From: Epiperipatus broadwayi
Taxonomy: Eukaryota; Onychophora; Udeonychophora; Euonychophora; Peripatidae
Length of the DNA: 64,000 nt
NCBI GenBank assembly: GCA_028023455.1
Contig: JAQFVV010000548.1
Span: 265,632-329,631 of the forward strand
Reading direction: 5' to 3'
A program made the translations under genes and the position numbers. Below the pieces are notes generated by a model. That model worked only from the letters and a program-made list of their open reading frames with translations. It did not search any database and was not told where the DNA came from. Below are positions 36,037-48,801 of the stretch, piece after piece. How positions within the stretch are numbered: the first letter of the stretch is position 1; the number at the start of each line of letters is the position of its first letter.

Positions 36037-37765
36037 TGGAAAGACATCAAGTGCACAAGCAGAAGTCAAACATTTCATGTGATGAGAGGAGAGCTATTAA
36101 ATCTCTCAAACAGGATGCATCTATAATCATTCTTCCTGCTGACAAAGGTAACACTACAGTTGTAATGGATAAAACTGATTATGATAACAAAATTCAAGGA
36201 CTTCTCACAGCAGGCCAATACAAAAAAGTAGCAAAAGTCCAATTCCAAGTACAGAGGTAAAACTACAAGCATTACTCCGGAAGCATCGCAGGTATTTCAG
36301 TGATTCAGAAAAAAAAAATTAACTTCGTATTTCAGCAAGATTCCTCACCTGTATGGACTGCATAAAATCCATAAAGAGAATGTTCCATTAAGACCTATTG
36401 TTAGTTCTAGAAATTCACCCTGTCAAAGTTTGTCAAGATTTCTTCTCGAAGTTCTTAATCCATTGGCATATAGAACACCATCTTTCGTCAGGGACTCTAA
36501 GCACTAATTAGTCAGGAACATGAAAATGGAAAGAACTGACATATTAGTAAGCTTTGATGTGGAAAGTCTGTTTACAAATGTACCATGTGATGAAGCATTG
36601 TCTATTGTAAGGAAAAGGTTATATGGCGATAACAGTCTACAAAGTAGAACAGTTCTACCTATTGATAGTATAATGGAGTTATTAACATTCTGTGTAACAA
36701 CAACATACTTTCAATATAACTCAGAATTCTTCCAACAAAATCAAGGGATGGTCATGGGATCGTCACTGTCACCATTGCTCAGCAACATTTACATGGAAGA
36801 ACTTGAAACAACAGCTATAAATACCACTCCATGTCCGCCTAAAGTGTGGCTTCGATATGTTGATGATACATTTGTAGTATGGCCACATGGCAAGGTAAAA
36901 TTACAGTCTTTCTGGATGCACATTAACAACATATCTCCTACAATTAATTTCATGATGGAAGCAGAACAAGAACAAAAATTGGCATTCTTGGATGTTCTTG
37001 TGACAAGACTCCCTCAGGGCAAAGTAAAAACATCAGTATATAGGAAACCAACACACACTGGAAAATACTTGGCATATACATCCAATCATACAAGAAGCAC
37101 TAAACAAGGAATTGTACTGTCACTATGGAACAGAGTGAAGGAGGTTTGTTCAGAAACCAGTGATTTGGAAAAAGAAAAGATTCACATAGAACAAATGCTT
37201 ATGAAGAATGGTTATCCATCAGCAGTCATCAGAAAAACCTTCAATAGACAACAGAAAAAGACACCAAAAGAGGAAACAGTTATTGGTACAGTGGTGTATC
37301 CATACATACCAGGAATGGCAGACAAACTAAAAAGAATCTGCAGTCAATATAATATTAGAACTGCTTTCCAAAGCCATACCACAATTCGAGGAATGCTTAC
37401 TTCCACTAAGCCTAAACTGGAAATGCTGAAGAACAAAAACTGCATCTATGAGATACCATGTGAATGTGTAAGAAAATACATTGGTGAGATCTGTCGGCCT
37501 GTTGAACAATGATTGAAGGAACACAAAGTAATGGTTAAAAGAGAAAAAAACAGATGTGTCTACCATAGCAGATCATGGATGTACTAATGACCACATGCTT
37601 AAGTGGGAAAATACAAAGATATTGGATAAAGAGGAAAAAATGCATAGAAGAAAATTCAAGGAAGCTGCTCATATGACAATGGTAAATAATCCTATAAGTC
37701 AACCCAGTGTGGCAATACACAATGTATGGAAGCCTCTAATTAATCTTGCTCTTAGGAAAAAATAA
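36037..37765 (+). pseudogene. PLE family 1 RT plus GIY-YIG polyprotein, copy D
   Basis: The best-preserved PLE protein in the window. 36037-36260 encodes SNISCDERRAIKSLKQDA and the diagnostic ILPADKGNTTVVMDKTDYD. A shift follows, then a long frame from ~36345 to 37512, broken once by TAA near 36505. It holds HLYGLHKIHKENVPLRPIV, motif A SFDVESLFTNVPC, motif B NQGMVMGSSLSPLLSNIY, motif C LRYVDDTFVVW, motif D LAFLDVLVTR, and VYRKPTHTGKYLAY. The nuclease motif is CIYEIPCECVRKYIGE. A TGA replaces an expected Arg codon at 37510-37512, and an extra A near 37545 shifts into the tail frame 37556-37765 (FKEAAHMTMVNNPISQ). The extreme N-terminus is missing because the inverted arm joins here. Confidence 0.92.
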
Positions 37766-37807
37766 AAAAATAAAAATAATTAGACTTGTTAAAAAAAAAA
37801 TTGAAGG

Positions 37808-37950
37808 ACTCAGGAGGATTTGAACCAACCCTCAAGCATAAATATATCAAATTTCTACTATATGTTGCCTTTGACAGAATAGCTCAGTTGGTAGAGTGTT
37901 TGCCTTAAATTCAATATACAAGAATCTAAAGGTGCGAGTTCAACTTCTAA
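37808..37950. repeat. tRNA-like halves in the PLE 3' region
   Basis: The plus strand has an A-box TAGCTCAGTTGGTAGAG (37880-37896) with a degenerate B-box GGTGCGAGTTCAAC (37931-37944), about tRNA spacing. Just upstream the minus strand has a consensus B-box GGTTCAAATCC (37815-37825). The two tRNA-like pieces are therefore head to head. It is not a folded tRNA gene, but the boxes could support internal RNA polymerase III initiation. Confidence 0.55.
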
Positions 37951-37970
37951 GCGAATATTGTCACTGTGCA

Positions 37971-38042
37971 TATAGGCCAGCAACACCTGAAGAAGAGTGG
38001 AGAATAATACTACTCGAAACATTGTGTAATTACTAACCTGTA
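37971..38042 (+). ncRNA. Hammerhead ribozyme in right arm of PLE copy D
   Basis: Same fold as the left-arm copy. Outer stem I TATAGG 37971-37976 with CCTGTA 38037-38042; inner ACAC 37983-37986 with GTGT 38024-38027; core CTGAAGA 37987-37993; stem II 37995-38000 with 38010-38015; GAAA 38016-38019. Stem III reads ACAT where the left arm has ACGT (G to A at 38021), which weakens it. A CpG-type transition is the likely cause. Confidence 0.7.
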
Positions 38043-38167
38043 TTGTCTATTTGTGTGTTATTACTAACAAGTTGTTTGTATTTGAAAAGTTTAAATAAAG
38101 TTTAAAATTTTCTATACATTCAATATTCACTCATAAATTATGGAAATCGTCCAACATATTACATCTT

Positions 38168-38346
38168 AAGCTATAGAGAGTTTTAAATGTTCCAACAGCA
38201 TAAATGAAAGGTGGGGATTAAAGAAAGTCAACAACATTTACAAGAAGGTATTGGAAGACAAATTAATTCTTGAAACTTTTCAACCAATAGAATTTAAATA
38301 TGATAAGAAAGAAACAGTTAAAAATAAAAATTTTAAATCTGACTAG
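38168..38346 (+). pseudogene. PLE family 3, nuclease C-terminal part (right of nested insertion)
   Basis: Continues the frame broken at 35065. After the duplicated site it reads AIESFKCSNSINERWGLKK, then YKKVLEDKLILETFQPIEF, ending at TAG 38344-38346. Joining the frames on either side of the insertion by eye shows that one PLE protein end was interrupted. Confidence 0.7.
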
Positions 38347-38373
38347 CATTCCTATGTTTTGAGAAAGAGGATG

Positions 38374-38412
38374 CTCTGAGGAAGGTAGATGTTATTGTAT
38401 TGAAACGTCAGC
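38374..38412 (+). ncRNA. Hammerhead-like motif in PLE family 3 3' region
   Basis: Core CTGAGGA (38376-38382), then a weak stem II (GGTA with TATT, two G-U pairs) after an unpaired A, then GAAA (38402-38405). Stem III is ACGT and the cleavage-site base is C38409. Stem I is only GCT (38373-38375) with AGC (38410-38412). It sits 30 bp after the stop codon of the PLE, which is the expected place. Confidence 0.5.
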
Positions 38413-38419
38413 TATTTAG

Positions 38420-38960
38420 CTATTTTACTACATGAAATATTCTGAAAATAATAATAATATGAAGTCATCATTTATCCATAAACATATTAGAATTAACATA
38501 TCTATATTTGCAAGTTTTCTTTTGTCAATGCATCATTCACCGTAGGTCATTTACATCACTACCCTCCTCAACCCAGAAGTCAGACTAACCTGTCTTATTC
38601 TGTATGCATTTTTGAAATACCAAATCAACTTTTTTTTATTTTCAAATGATTATGACCTACATAGATTATATTGTAATTTTAATTTCATATATACCTTCTT
38701 TTGGATATAATTTTAACTTTGTATAAGTATATATATTCTTAGATATATATTTTGACTTCTACTTCAACACAATTTACTGAACTATATAATCAAAAACATA
38801 TGATAAAGATAAATGATTCCCAAGATAAGCATTTTATGCTTATCCAGCACTAATTACTTCACCCAGGTGACAATTTCTTACACATATTGAAAAGTGAAAC
38901 TTAGTAAAATTGTAAAAGAGAGGGAAAATCATGCAGAGAATATAAATGTTGATACTGAAA
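38420..38960. other. Gene-free stretch
   Basis: No feature seen; AT-rich spacer between PLE family 3 and the LINE. Confidence 0.4.
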
Positions 38961-38974
38961 ACTAGAAAGAGAAT

Positions 38975-39990
38975 ATGATGTTAATATTAAATGGGAAAAT
39001 ATTTGAAAAAAAAAGAAGAGAGAGAATAAAATTAAATAGGAAATTATTGGAGGATATTAAAAACAGTGGAAGAGATAGAAGCAAAAACTTTTGGGAATAT
39101 ATTAAAAGAAGGAATGTAGAGAAGAGGAAAATAGTATTACAAGATGATGAGAAAAAAGTGAGTATCTCTAAAGTAGAATTAGAAACTATCTTAAATAAGT
39201 ATGTAATGGATGTAGAAAATAAGTAGATGTGAAGGACAGAGTGATAACAAACATAAAGCATATACTAATGAAAATATTAGGTTTATAGATAATGAATTGA
39301 ATGGGACAGGCAAAAAATTGAAAAGTTGAAAGGCAATAGGTTTAGATGGATGGCCAGCATAGGTGGTGATAAATTTAGGAAATAGAACAAAATCACATTT
39401 GTTATCATGTTTTAATAAGATGGTACAGAAGAGAGAATTTCCATATAGCTGAAATAAAACAAATGGAAAGCTACTATTTAAAATAAAATAAAAAGATCAT
39501 AAAAAGATAAGCAATTACAGGTTGATAGTGATAACATCAGTGTTATATAAAGTTTTTATATATATGGTAGCTGGAAGAGTCACAAAATGGATGGAAGAAA
39601 CTAATACAGTAGGAGAAATGCAACAAGGTTTTTGATTAGATAGGTATACAGGAGATAGTTTATTTGTAGTTACATAACTTATATTTATGAGTAGAAATAT
39701 AGATATACAGTTATTTATGGTTTTTATAGATATTCATAAGGTATATGATAGATTAAATAGAAATAGATTATGGACAAGTTTAGTAAGTTTGGGAATGAAT
39801 GAAGCTTTAACGGATATTATCAAGTAATTGTATGAAAATAATTACTATATGTGTCAATTAGGAAATATAGAATCAGGTACAGTTACAAGTGGGGTGGTCT
39901 AAGGCAAGTATGTCCATTGTTAAATATTTTGTTTTTGTTATATTTGAAAGAAATGGAGCAATAGAAAGATTAGGAAGAGGGATTAATAGA
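38975..39990 (+). pseudogene. LINE ORF2 relic, 5' half (to RT motif B)
   Basis: Starts with a lysine-rich open frame (38975-39226; RDRSKNFWEYIKRRNVEKRK), typical of the region between endonuclease and RT. After stops the RT motifs follow in order: AIGLDGWPA (39340); SNYRLIVITSVLYKVF (39512-39560); GEMQQGF (39612); motif A FIDIHKVYDRLNRNRLWTSL (39723-39782); and a motif B region with LRQVCPLLNILFLLYLKEME (39898-39958). It ends in ERLGRGINR and a (TA)n run, where motif C would be expected within about 30 codons. Motif C is found 6.6 kb further on. Confidence 0.8.
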
Positions 39991-40009
39991 TAGCAAGGGA
40001 GTGTATATA

Positions 40010-41500
40010 TATATATATATTATAACGATCTGGAGAAGGGACTTAACATCATCTGCACTACAGGGCGCCATCTAGGCATTTGAACCTAGAAAAATTTATA
40101 AAGTAGGCAGATACGTAAATAAAAAAAAATTTTTTTTTATATATTTTGATAGACCGTCATTAGCCCATTGTCACTAGCTCAGAGGAATATCAGAGATTTA
40201 TATTTATAATAAATTCTTATCTAAGAATATATAAAAAAGAATAAAATAAGCCACTGCTAGTAATTATACACACAAACATTTATTTACGCACATATATAAA
40301 CAAAATTTAACATTATTATTTTAGCATGTTTACATTTTAAAGTTTAATTTACATTTTTAACTTTGATTTTAATTTACATTTTAATTTTTATAAATTTACA
40401 TTTTAAATATTATAAGTTTGCACAGACGGATTTATAAAATGTGTTTTTAAAATGTTGAGTATAGATCGGTTACATAGATTACACGGTCAAAAACATTCCA
40501 AAATGAACATAAACGATCAAAATACAAAATCATTGATACCGTCAATTGCATAGGGAATACAAGAAACCCACTGGTATTCATCATAAGATACCACAGTGAC
40601 ACCAATAACTTAAAAGACATCCGAATAAATACATTTTAGATACTCACCATGAGGTATCATTATTTACCGAATGTCTATATATTTTGATCAAATATGAAAA
40701 CCAAAAACATAATTAACCGATAACAAATCCATGCAATTTCCATACCCAACTTAAATTTAATGCATTTTTATTTAGAGTGTTGAGTATGAATAGACTACAT
40801 AGATTTGCATTTGAAAAGAAAATATTCTTTCCCTTATTTAACCTTAGGCCAAAAGTTCGTAGTCAAATTGGCGCCAATCCATCTGATACATTTATGTATT
40901 CAATGTAGCATGAAAATATGACAATACAAAATACTATACTGTCAGGAATGTACATCTGAACAGTAAGTAGAGTTAGAGAAGACATTGTCTCTCCACCAAC
41001 AGGAATGCTACATCTGTTGGCGAGTAGAACAATAAACAAAAAAAACTCCATAGAAATGGACTGCGGTCCTTTGCCGACATACAAACCCATCCGTAGGCAA
41101 ACAGACAGTGTGTAACATATATATGCAATCCTACTCATAGTGGATCTCATACTACATCTACTAATTACACCAATATATCCAATCCATTGACCCAATTTAA
41201 CTACAAAACAAATAACCTAAGATTACCCTCCCCTAATATAACTTTACAAATCTATATAGCTATTCATGCCCGACTAAAGTTTAACATTTATGTAATTTAG
41301 TCTAACGAAAAACAAAAATCATAATAAAAAACTTAAAAGAACAAAAAATTAAATGGAAATGATTTTAAATAAAAAAACAATACATCAAATGACATTATTA
41401 ATATTAATTTATGTTGGTCAGATAGGATTCTATTTGTATTATTTACTAAAAGATTTAGAATTTAGAGTTCTATGTTTTCAAATGAATATAAAGTTCTTAC
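40010..41500. other. Insertion of unknown type within the LINE, left part
   Basis: Begins near 40021 with TATAACGATCTGG and contains CACTACAGGGCGCCATCT (40057). A 110-residue minus-strand frame (40863-41195) has no recognised domain. GGCGCC occurs again at 40871. The composition suggests retroelement debris but I cannot name it. Confidence 0.35.
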
Positions 41501-41945
41501 GATTTTAAAAGGCCCATAATCTGTAGTTGTTTATAATACTGAATGGGAATTCTCACGCCGTACTGAAGATATTTGTATCCAGTTAGCCATTGTTTTTTAT
41601 TTATCCGGAGGTCTTTACTTTAGCTGGTCCTTAGTGTAGAAAATGATCGGTCATTTCCCTTTTTTTTCTGTTATAACAACTGAAGGAATTGAAAGTGCAT
41701 CTTTCAATCCCTTCATCACCAACTCTCCGACTTAACACAATTCAGTCCCTTTTGTAATAACTAACTAATAATTTCCAAACTTTTCCTTTTATATTAATTT
41801 TAAGGATTCAATTGACATTACATCATCGATGATGATGATCCTTCCATTGAGGTCCGAGTTCCCCGATGGATTTCTTTCATTGGCCATTCTGTTCCTATTG
41901 TTTTTCCTCTCCTATCTGACCATTGCTTATACATTTGAAATGCCC
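41460..41945 (-). other. Possible LTR-retroelement debris
   Basis: The minus strand gives short readable pieces: KDLRINKKQWLTGYKYLQYG, then in another frame DYGPFKIVRTLYSFEN. GPFKIV resembles the end of Gypsy-type integrases. No other pol motif was found, so this is weak. Confidence 0.25.
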
Positions 41946-42284
41946 AAGCACTAGCTTACTAATTAAAATAATCATTTCCATTTTACAAAAGATTAATTAA
42001 TTTGTTTTCAAACTTAAACATATATTTTTATCTCTAAATCTTTTCTGAAAATTTAGTTTTAAAATACTTTTTCTTTAATAAAGTTTTATTTTAATAATTA
42101 TTTATCTGTGCAATTTTATATATATGCAAGTTTAGTATAGAATTTTAATTTTCAATTTTTAATTTTTAAAAAAGAAGTTTTATTTGCGAACTTTTATTTT
42201 TTTTTTTTATGTTTACTAATAAAAAAACAATGTAACGATGTCTGTACCCATTACAATATATTGTAACCTAAATAAATATATATA

Positions 42285-42645
42285 GAGATGAGGGGGAGTG
42301 ATGAAGGTAATGAAAATGAAAAGACTGATGATGAAATAAAATGAGAACAGGAAGGGAGAGAGAAAAATAAGAAGAATGGATGATGATGATGTAAGAAGTC
42401 ATGAAACAAAATAAGGATGATGAGGAAGATGAGAGAAATGAGATGAAAGAAGATGATGGTGATGAGATGAGAATGGAAGAAAATGGAAAAGAGATGAAGA
42501 TGAGGAAGAAAGAGAGAAATGAGGTGAAAGAAGATGATGACAATGAGGGTGAGAATGAAAGATGAAATGAAATGGAAATATGGAAAAGATGAAAAGATAA
42601 TGATAAGTTGAAGAAATGATGAAGATGAAGATAATGATAAAATAT
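42285..42645. repeat. Purine-rich GA/GAT tract with ~80-bp internal repeat
   Basis: Nearly all-purine plus strand, mostly GAA, GAT and GAG. A unit starting GAGGAAGA near 42422 recurs with changes near 42502. The Ser/Phe-rich minus-strand frame over it is a composition artefact. Confidence 0.8.
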
Positions 42646-43154
42646 TAGAGACAAACTATCTTAATCTATTAGAGAATCCTAACGACTTAACGCAGGGGGG
42701 TTACAATAAAAATTTACAAAGATGAATGATGATACAGAGATATAAAATCTGACAGAGACTAAATCCAACACTAATGCAAATAACTATTGTGGCATGTTCA
42801 ATAATTTAACATAAATAATATAAAATAAATTTTATATCATTATTTAATAGTCATTATAGTCAGTCTTCTACCGGATCATATACTCTGAATAAACCAAATG
42901 ATACTTTATTGAAGGACTATCTCACTAAACCATATTAATAATAACAACAAGAGTAAACAATTTCAGGGGTTTTAACTAAACTCTTGTGAAATATAAAAGT
43001 TAAAATTGACTAATAAAGGATTGCTTGGATGAATAAACAAGTGAGTAATATATTGGCTGACTATAAGATGACTATCTTATGTTCAATCACAGCATAATAA
43101 AATAAAATATATTAATTTAAAGATTTGATTAATTAATCTAAATTTAAATTAGTT

Positions 43155-43289
43155 ATGGCCTATTACCCAGGACATCACTACAGCTGGGAAAAGGACAAGG
43201 ATACTTTTTATGCCTTTCCACCTCCTCACAGACAACCTACTAATAAAATTAAATGCAGATGGATTTTAATTTTAAAATATACAAGATAA
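43155..43289 (+). CDS. Small open frame with coding-like composition, unknown
   Basis: A 44-codon frame starting at ATG 43155, with G at -3 and +4, and ending TAA. The first ~28 codons are markedly GC-richer than the surroundings and translate to MAYYPGHHYSWEKDKDTF, then YAFPPPHRQPT, rich in Tyr, His and Pro; the rest is ordinary AT-rich sequence. I recognise no family. It could be a first coding exon or micropeptide, but no good splice donor lies before the stop and chance is possible. Confidence 0.3.
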   Translation: MAYYPGHHYSWEKDKDTFYAFPPPHRQPTNKIKCRWILILKYTR

Positions 43290-45147
<1,858 letters not shown>

Positions 45148-45957
45148 CTTTGCTCTATGAGGCTAACAAATACTAAAATAATAACAAGATATCAACATCA
45201 CTTTAACTGACTAAGTCATCTTCAAGAATTTTAAAATTACTATGTGTATTAATCAATGTCAGAACCAACAATGCAATTTATGTCAACCGACTATATAAGA
45301 ACTACTTAAAAATATTAAATGTATGTAAAATTCTAGGCAAAAGTACAATGCACACAAAATAAAATATTAAATCTTAAAATATATTTGTTAGTGGACATTT
45401 AAAAGACTGTGAATCAAGTGTGAGAAAATTAATTCTCAGTACGTATACGTACATAAAAAATATTAGCGGTTATTATTAAGGGGTAGCATTTATAAAAAAC
45501 AAACAAACAAACAAATAAATGGAAAACCCTCTGATAACCTCTTGGTCTGTTTTACATATAACTGAGTGAAATAACATACATTTAAATTAGCTCAGAGTGA
45601 GATATAAAAATCTCCAGGGATAAAAATGATTAAAATATAAGTTAACTTATTAAATGATTATCAAATGTAATGATAATAATATTACCTGAGAATGGTAGGA
45701 TATCTACACATTCTAATAACCCATTAAGACTAAATTATAAAATTAAATTACCTGGCATATTTATACCAAACAGTATTACACATATTTTTAAATAAAATAT
45801 AGCATAAATAATTTTTCTTTTTTTTTTTTTTTTAAAAAAAAACAAAACAAAAAAAAAAAAAACCAACAAAATAAAAATACAATAAACTTTAGTTCCTAAT
45901 TTCAGCTCTCTCTGCACTGGCTATCTGTTAAACACATGAACACTATTTATCTGACAG

Positions 45958-46233
45958 GCTGGTGTTCTGCATGAAGCTTCTTGTCAAAATATTTAACTTA
46001 AATATGGCAAAGATTTCCAAACGAAATATATACAATAGTTCCTTAAAATTAATGCAGTTCTTCCTTTAAATATATTATATTTATGTTTTATTATATTGCT
46101 TATTTAAACTATAATATCTTTAAAGGAAGAACTGCATTAATTTTATGGAACTTTTGTATATATTTCGTTTGGAAATCTTGGCGATATTTAAGTTAAATAT
46201 TTTGACCAGAAGCTTAGTGCAGAACACCAGCCC
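45958..46233. repeat. Long hairpin element, ~111-bp arms
   Basis: 45958-46068 is closely matched in reverse complement by 46123-46233, with the ends reading GCTGGTGTTCTGC and its complement. The loop is ~54 bp and AT-rich. The arms are about 95% alike. No reading frame. A non-autonomous fold-back element is likely. Confidence 0.85.
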
Positions 46234-46574
46234 ATATGGTGATTATTTAAGCTCTGGGAAAATTTCATTAACAAACTTTAAATGACAAAGAATCAATATA
46301 GCAATTCTTTTTTTAATAAATTTATTTTTCATTTACAAGATGTGATGCAACGTTGTGGGTCAGTGAATTCTTGTAGAATTCCGGTGCTCTTGTTAAAATA
46401 AATAAAACACCGAGTCTGCTCACAGTGTAAGTCATAATAATTCTTAGACCAGTTAATCAGGAAATATAGCTATGTTTTTTGGAAATAGGAACAAGATATT
46501 TTTCTTCTCCATAGCTTGATTAATTCACACATTCTAATGTGTAATAGAAAGCGTATTGAAATATGAAAATGTTA

Positions 46575-47900
46575 CAATATATCTATATATTATCAGTTCT
46601 TTTATTTGCTGATGATATATATTCTTGTGCACAGAAAGTAGAGAAAATATGGTCATTATGCTGATGATGTGTGCAATGGAAGGTAAAGTGAAGGGGATTA
46701 AATTTAGTGAAATAAAATCAAAAGTAATGATGACAAATGCCGGGGAAAAAGAAGGGAACATTTTTTTATCGGAGATCTCAAGTTGAATATGGGAATTGTC
46801 TTAACCAATCTGACAAATTGCTTGGATGAAAGGGAGAAAAAAATTGATTAATGAAGCAAAGAAAAGAAAGGGACTGATAAAAAAATTAACAGTGTTTTCT
46901 TATAATAAATATGATGTACCGAGAATTATATGAAAGGGAATGACACTATCAGAGTTAACTTATGGTAATTATAGATTATGTGTTAGTAAAAGAGTCTTTG
47001 ACATGCATTAGATGGAGATGTGTAAAAAACAAAGGAGGCAATTAAAGGAGAAATGGGATGGCCAAGCTTTTAAATGAGAGATGCAAAAAAAGCAAAATGA
47101 AAATGTTCTGTAGATTGCAATTTATGGATAATAAGAAAATAGTCAAAATAATATGTAAATGGGTTGTGAATAAAGGACATATATCAATATTGGTGAGAAA
47201 GATTGTTTGTATGGTATTCAGAAGATTTTGATAAAGCCTGTGTATGTCAATATACTTATATAAAAGATGGGATGATTGTATTAGGAGAATTGCCGAGTGT
47301 TGTAATCGCAAGAAATGGAATAGAAAAATAAATGCATTAATAAAAATAGGGAATTGGAAACATGGAGAACAAGTATGGAGAGTAAAAAAAGTAATGTTGA
47401 AGTAAACAGAATACTGGGTGCAAATTAATTTATGATAATAGCAAGAAAAGTAGTTTACTGTTTAAGGTTCAAACAGGATCGTTAGTAGCAAGACAATATT
47501 CACATAAATGGAGAAATGTTGGAGATTTAGTCTGCAAGTTATATAAGGAAGACATAAAAAATATTAGGCAACTGATAATTGAATGGAAATTCTTACAAGG
47601 AGAAAGGGTATAAATAATGAAATTGTGGGAAAATAAATATAAATTACTTGATTATACAGAAAGTGAGTTTTTGGTTTTTATGCTGGGTTTGAAAAAGAGG
47701 GATTAGATATAAAGGAGATAGAGTGAACAAAAATAATGTGGAGATAGAATAGAGCAGGAAGGAGAAAAATATAGGAAAAACTTAGGGTGGTGAATGGAAA
47801 GGAACGGTAAGGTGACTAACAGATTTGTCTGGGCATAGTGGCTGAGAGATTCCTGACTTTGAAAAAAGAGAAAACATAGTGCATCACATTGCAAACTAAT
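46575..47900 (+). pseudogene. LINE ORF2 relic, 3' half (from RT motif C)
   Basis: Opens with VLLFADDIYSCAQKV (46592-46636), RT motif C, followed by GKVKGIKFSEIKSKVMM (motif D region, about 46683-46733). Then come LINEAKKRKGLIKKL, YNKYDVPRII and LSELTYGNYRLCVSKRV, the thumb/connection pattern of LINE RTs. It continues with many stops to about 47.9 kb. It supplies exactly what the fragment at 38975-39990 lacks, and both have the same reading direction and decay level. I therefore read them as one LINE split by a 6.5-kb insertion. Confidence 0.7.
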
Positions 47901-48607
47901 CCATATTCTGGAGATTAATCATGCTTTAATTTGACAAGAATTTGAAGATGTAACCAATGGAACATATATTTTTATAAAGTAATCTAAAAATAAATAGTAT
48001 AAAATAATTTATGAATATTTCATTCTTTCTAAAATACTATATCTTGTGTCTGAAAAAATCGAGAGCATTCATTTATAATTTATCTTTAAAGCCCATGTGT
48101 ATTGGCTTAATCGCTAATATCACTATTATTGAAAATTGAAACATTTTTTATAATGTGAATTTGTTTTACTTTTACCCAAATTAATCTAAAAATAAATTTA
48201 TTTGTACTTATAAAATGATAAAATATTAGCAAAATTGAAAATTTCACATGTAGTTCATCATTGTTAAATAAAACATGTTTCCATAATGATAACAAGACAT
48301 TATAGTTGTCAACTATCAAAAGCATTGTCAACTATCAAAGGCATTATTCCAATAGGATGAGTGGAGTAAACACTCAGGCAATTTAACATTCAGGGATTTA
48401 AGCCAAATTCTGAAGATTATCAGCACACCTTCTAAACTATTACAATCTCATCTGAGTCATATATGCTCTCTGTATAATGCAACATCAGCAAAATGGAATT
48501 TTTTTCTAGCCATTGGTCACTTTATTTACCAAGTATTCAAAATATTTTTCCTATTTTACACTTTTTTATATTTTATATTGTTAACTCAATTCCGTTTTGT
48601 TATAACA
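47900..48607. other. Gene-free stretch
   Basis: AT-rich; nothing supportable. Confidence 0.4.
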
Positions 48608-48620
48608 TGTATTGATTAAG

Positions 48621-48788
48621 CCAATAAACATCACATGATCACTTTTCCTATGCTTGCTTATAACTGTTATTAAAACAGGCAAAACTCTTTATACGTATTG
48701 CCACTCAGTGCACAAGCCTTCTGGTATCCATTGATTACTCTGGCTTGCACTGACTGGCAATATGTGTAGAGAGTTTTACCTGTTTTAA
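48621..48788. mobile_element. Hairpin retroposon-like element with 13-bp TSD, copy 2
   Basis: Short version of the family at 33.74 kb, sharing CTGTTATTAAAACAGGCAAA and TATTGCCACTCAGTGCA, inverted after a small loop to end in CCTGTTTTAA. It is flanked by TGTATTGATTAAG at 48608-48620 and 48789-48801. Confidence 0.8.
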
Positions 48789-48801
48789 TGTATTGATTAA
48801 G

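Larger units (their letters stand above)
35066..38167 (+). mobile_element. PLE family 1, copy D, with long inverted arms and 12-bp TSD
   Basis: A complete insertion bounded by the 12-bp direct repeat AAGCTATAGAGA (35054-35065 and 38168-38179). A 5'-truncated plus-strand PLE (36037-38167) is preceded by an inverted copy of its own 3' 0.94 kb (35099-36036). Each arm carries the nuclease domain, a tRNA-like segment and a hammerhead. PLEs are known for 5' truncation with inverted 3'-end copies at the 5' side, and this is a clean example. The 33 bp at 35066-35098 lie outside the arm and are unexplained. The arms differ at few positions, so the insertion is relatively recent compared with copies B and C. 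Confidence 0.9.
37230..38168 (+). repeat. Right arm of PLE copy D
   Basis: Contains the nuclease end, 3' untranslated region, tRNA-like segment, hammerhead and terminus; inverted at 35099-36036. Confidence 0.92.

Noticed and set aside
37874-37950. Functional tRNA gene
   Set aside because: A- and B-box-like sequences only; no consistent acceptor, D or T stems, and it lies within a PLE end present in both arms.
40863-41195. 110-residue minus-strand frame
   Set aside because: No recognisable domain; Met/Ile/Cys-rich composition; the region looks like repeat debris. Kept only as part of the unknown insertion.
42268-42654. 128-residue Ser/Phe/His-rich minus-strand frame
   Set aside because: Antisense of a purine-only repeat tract; composition artefact without a motif.
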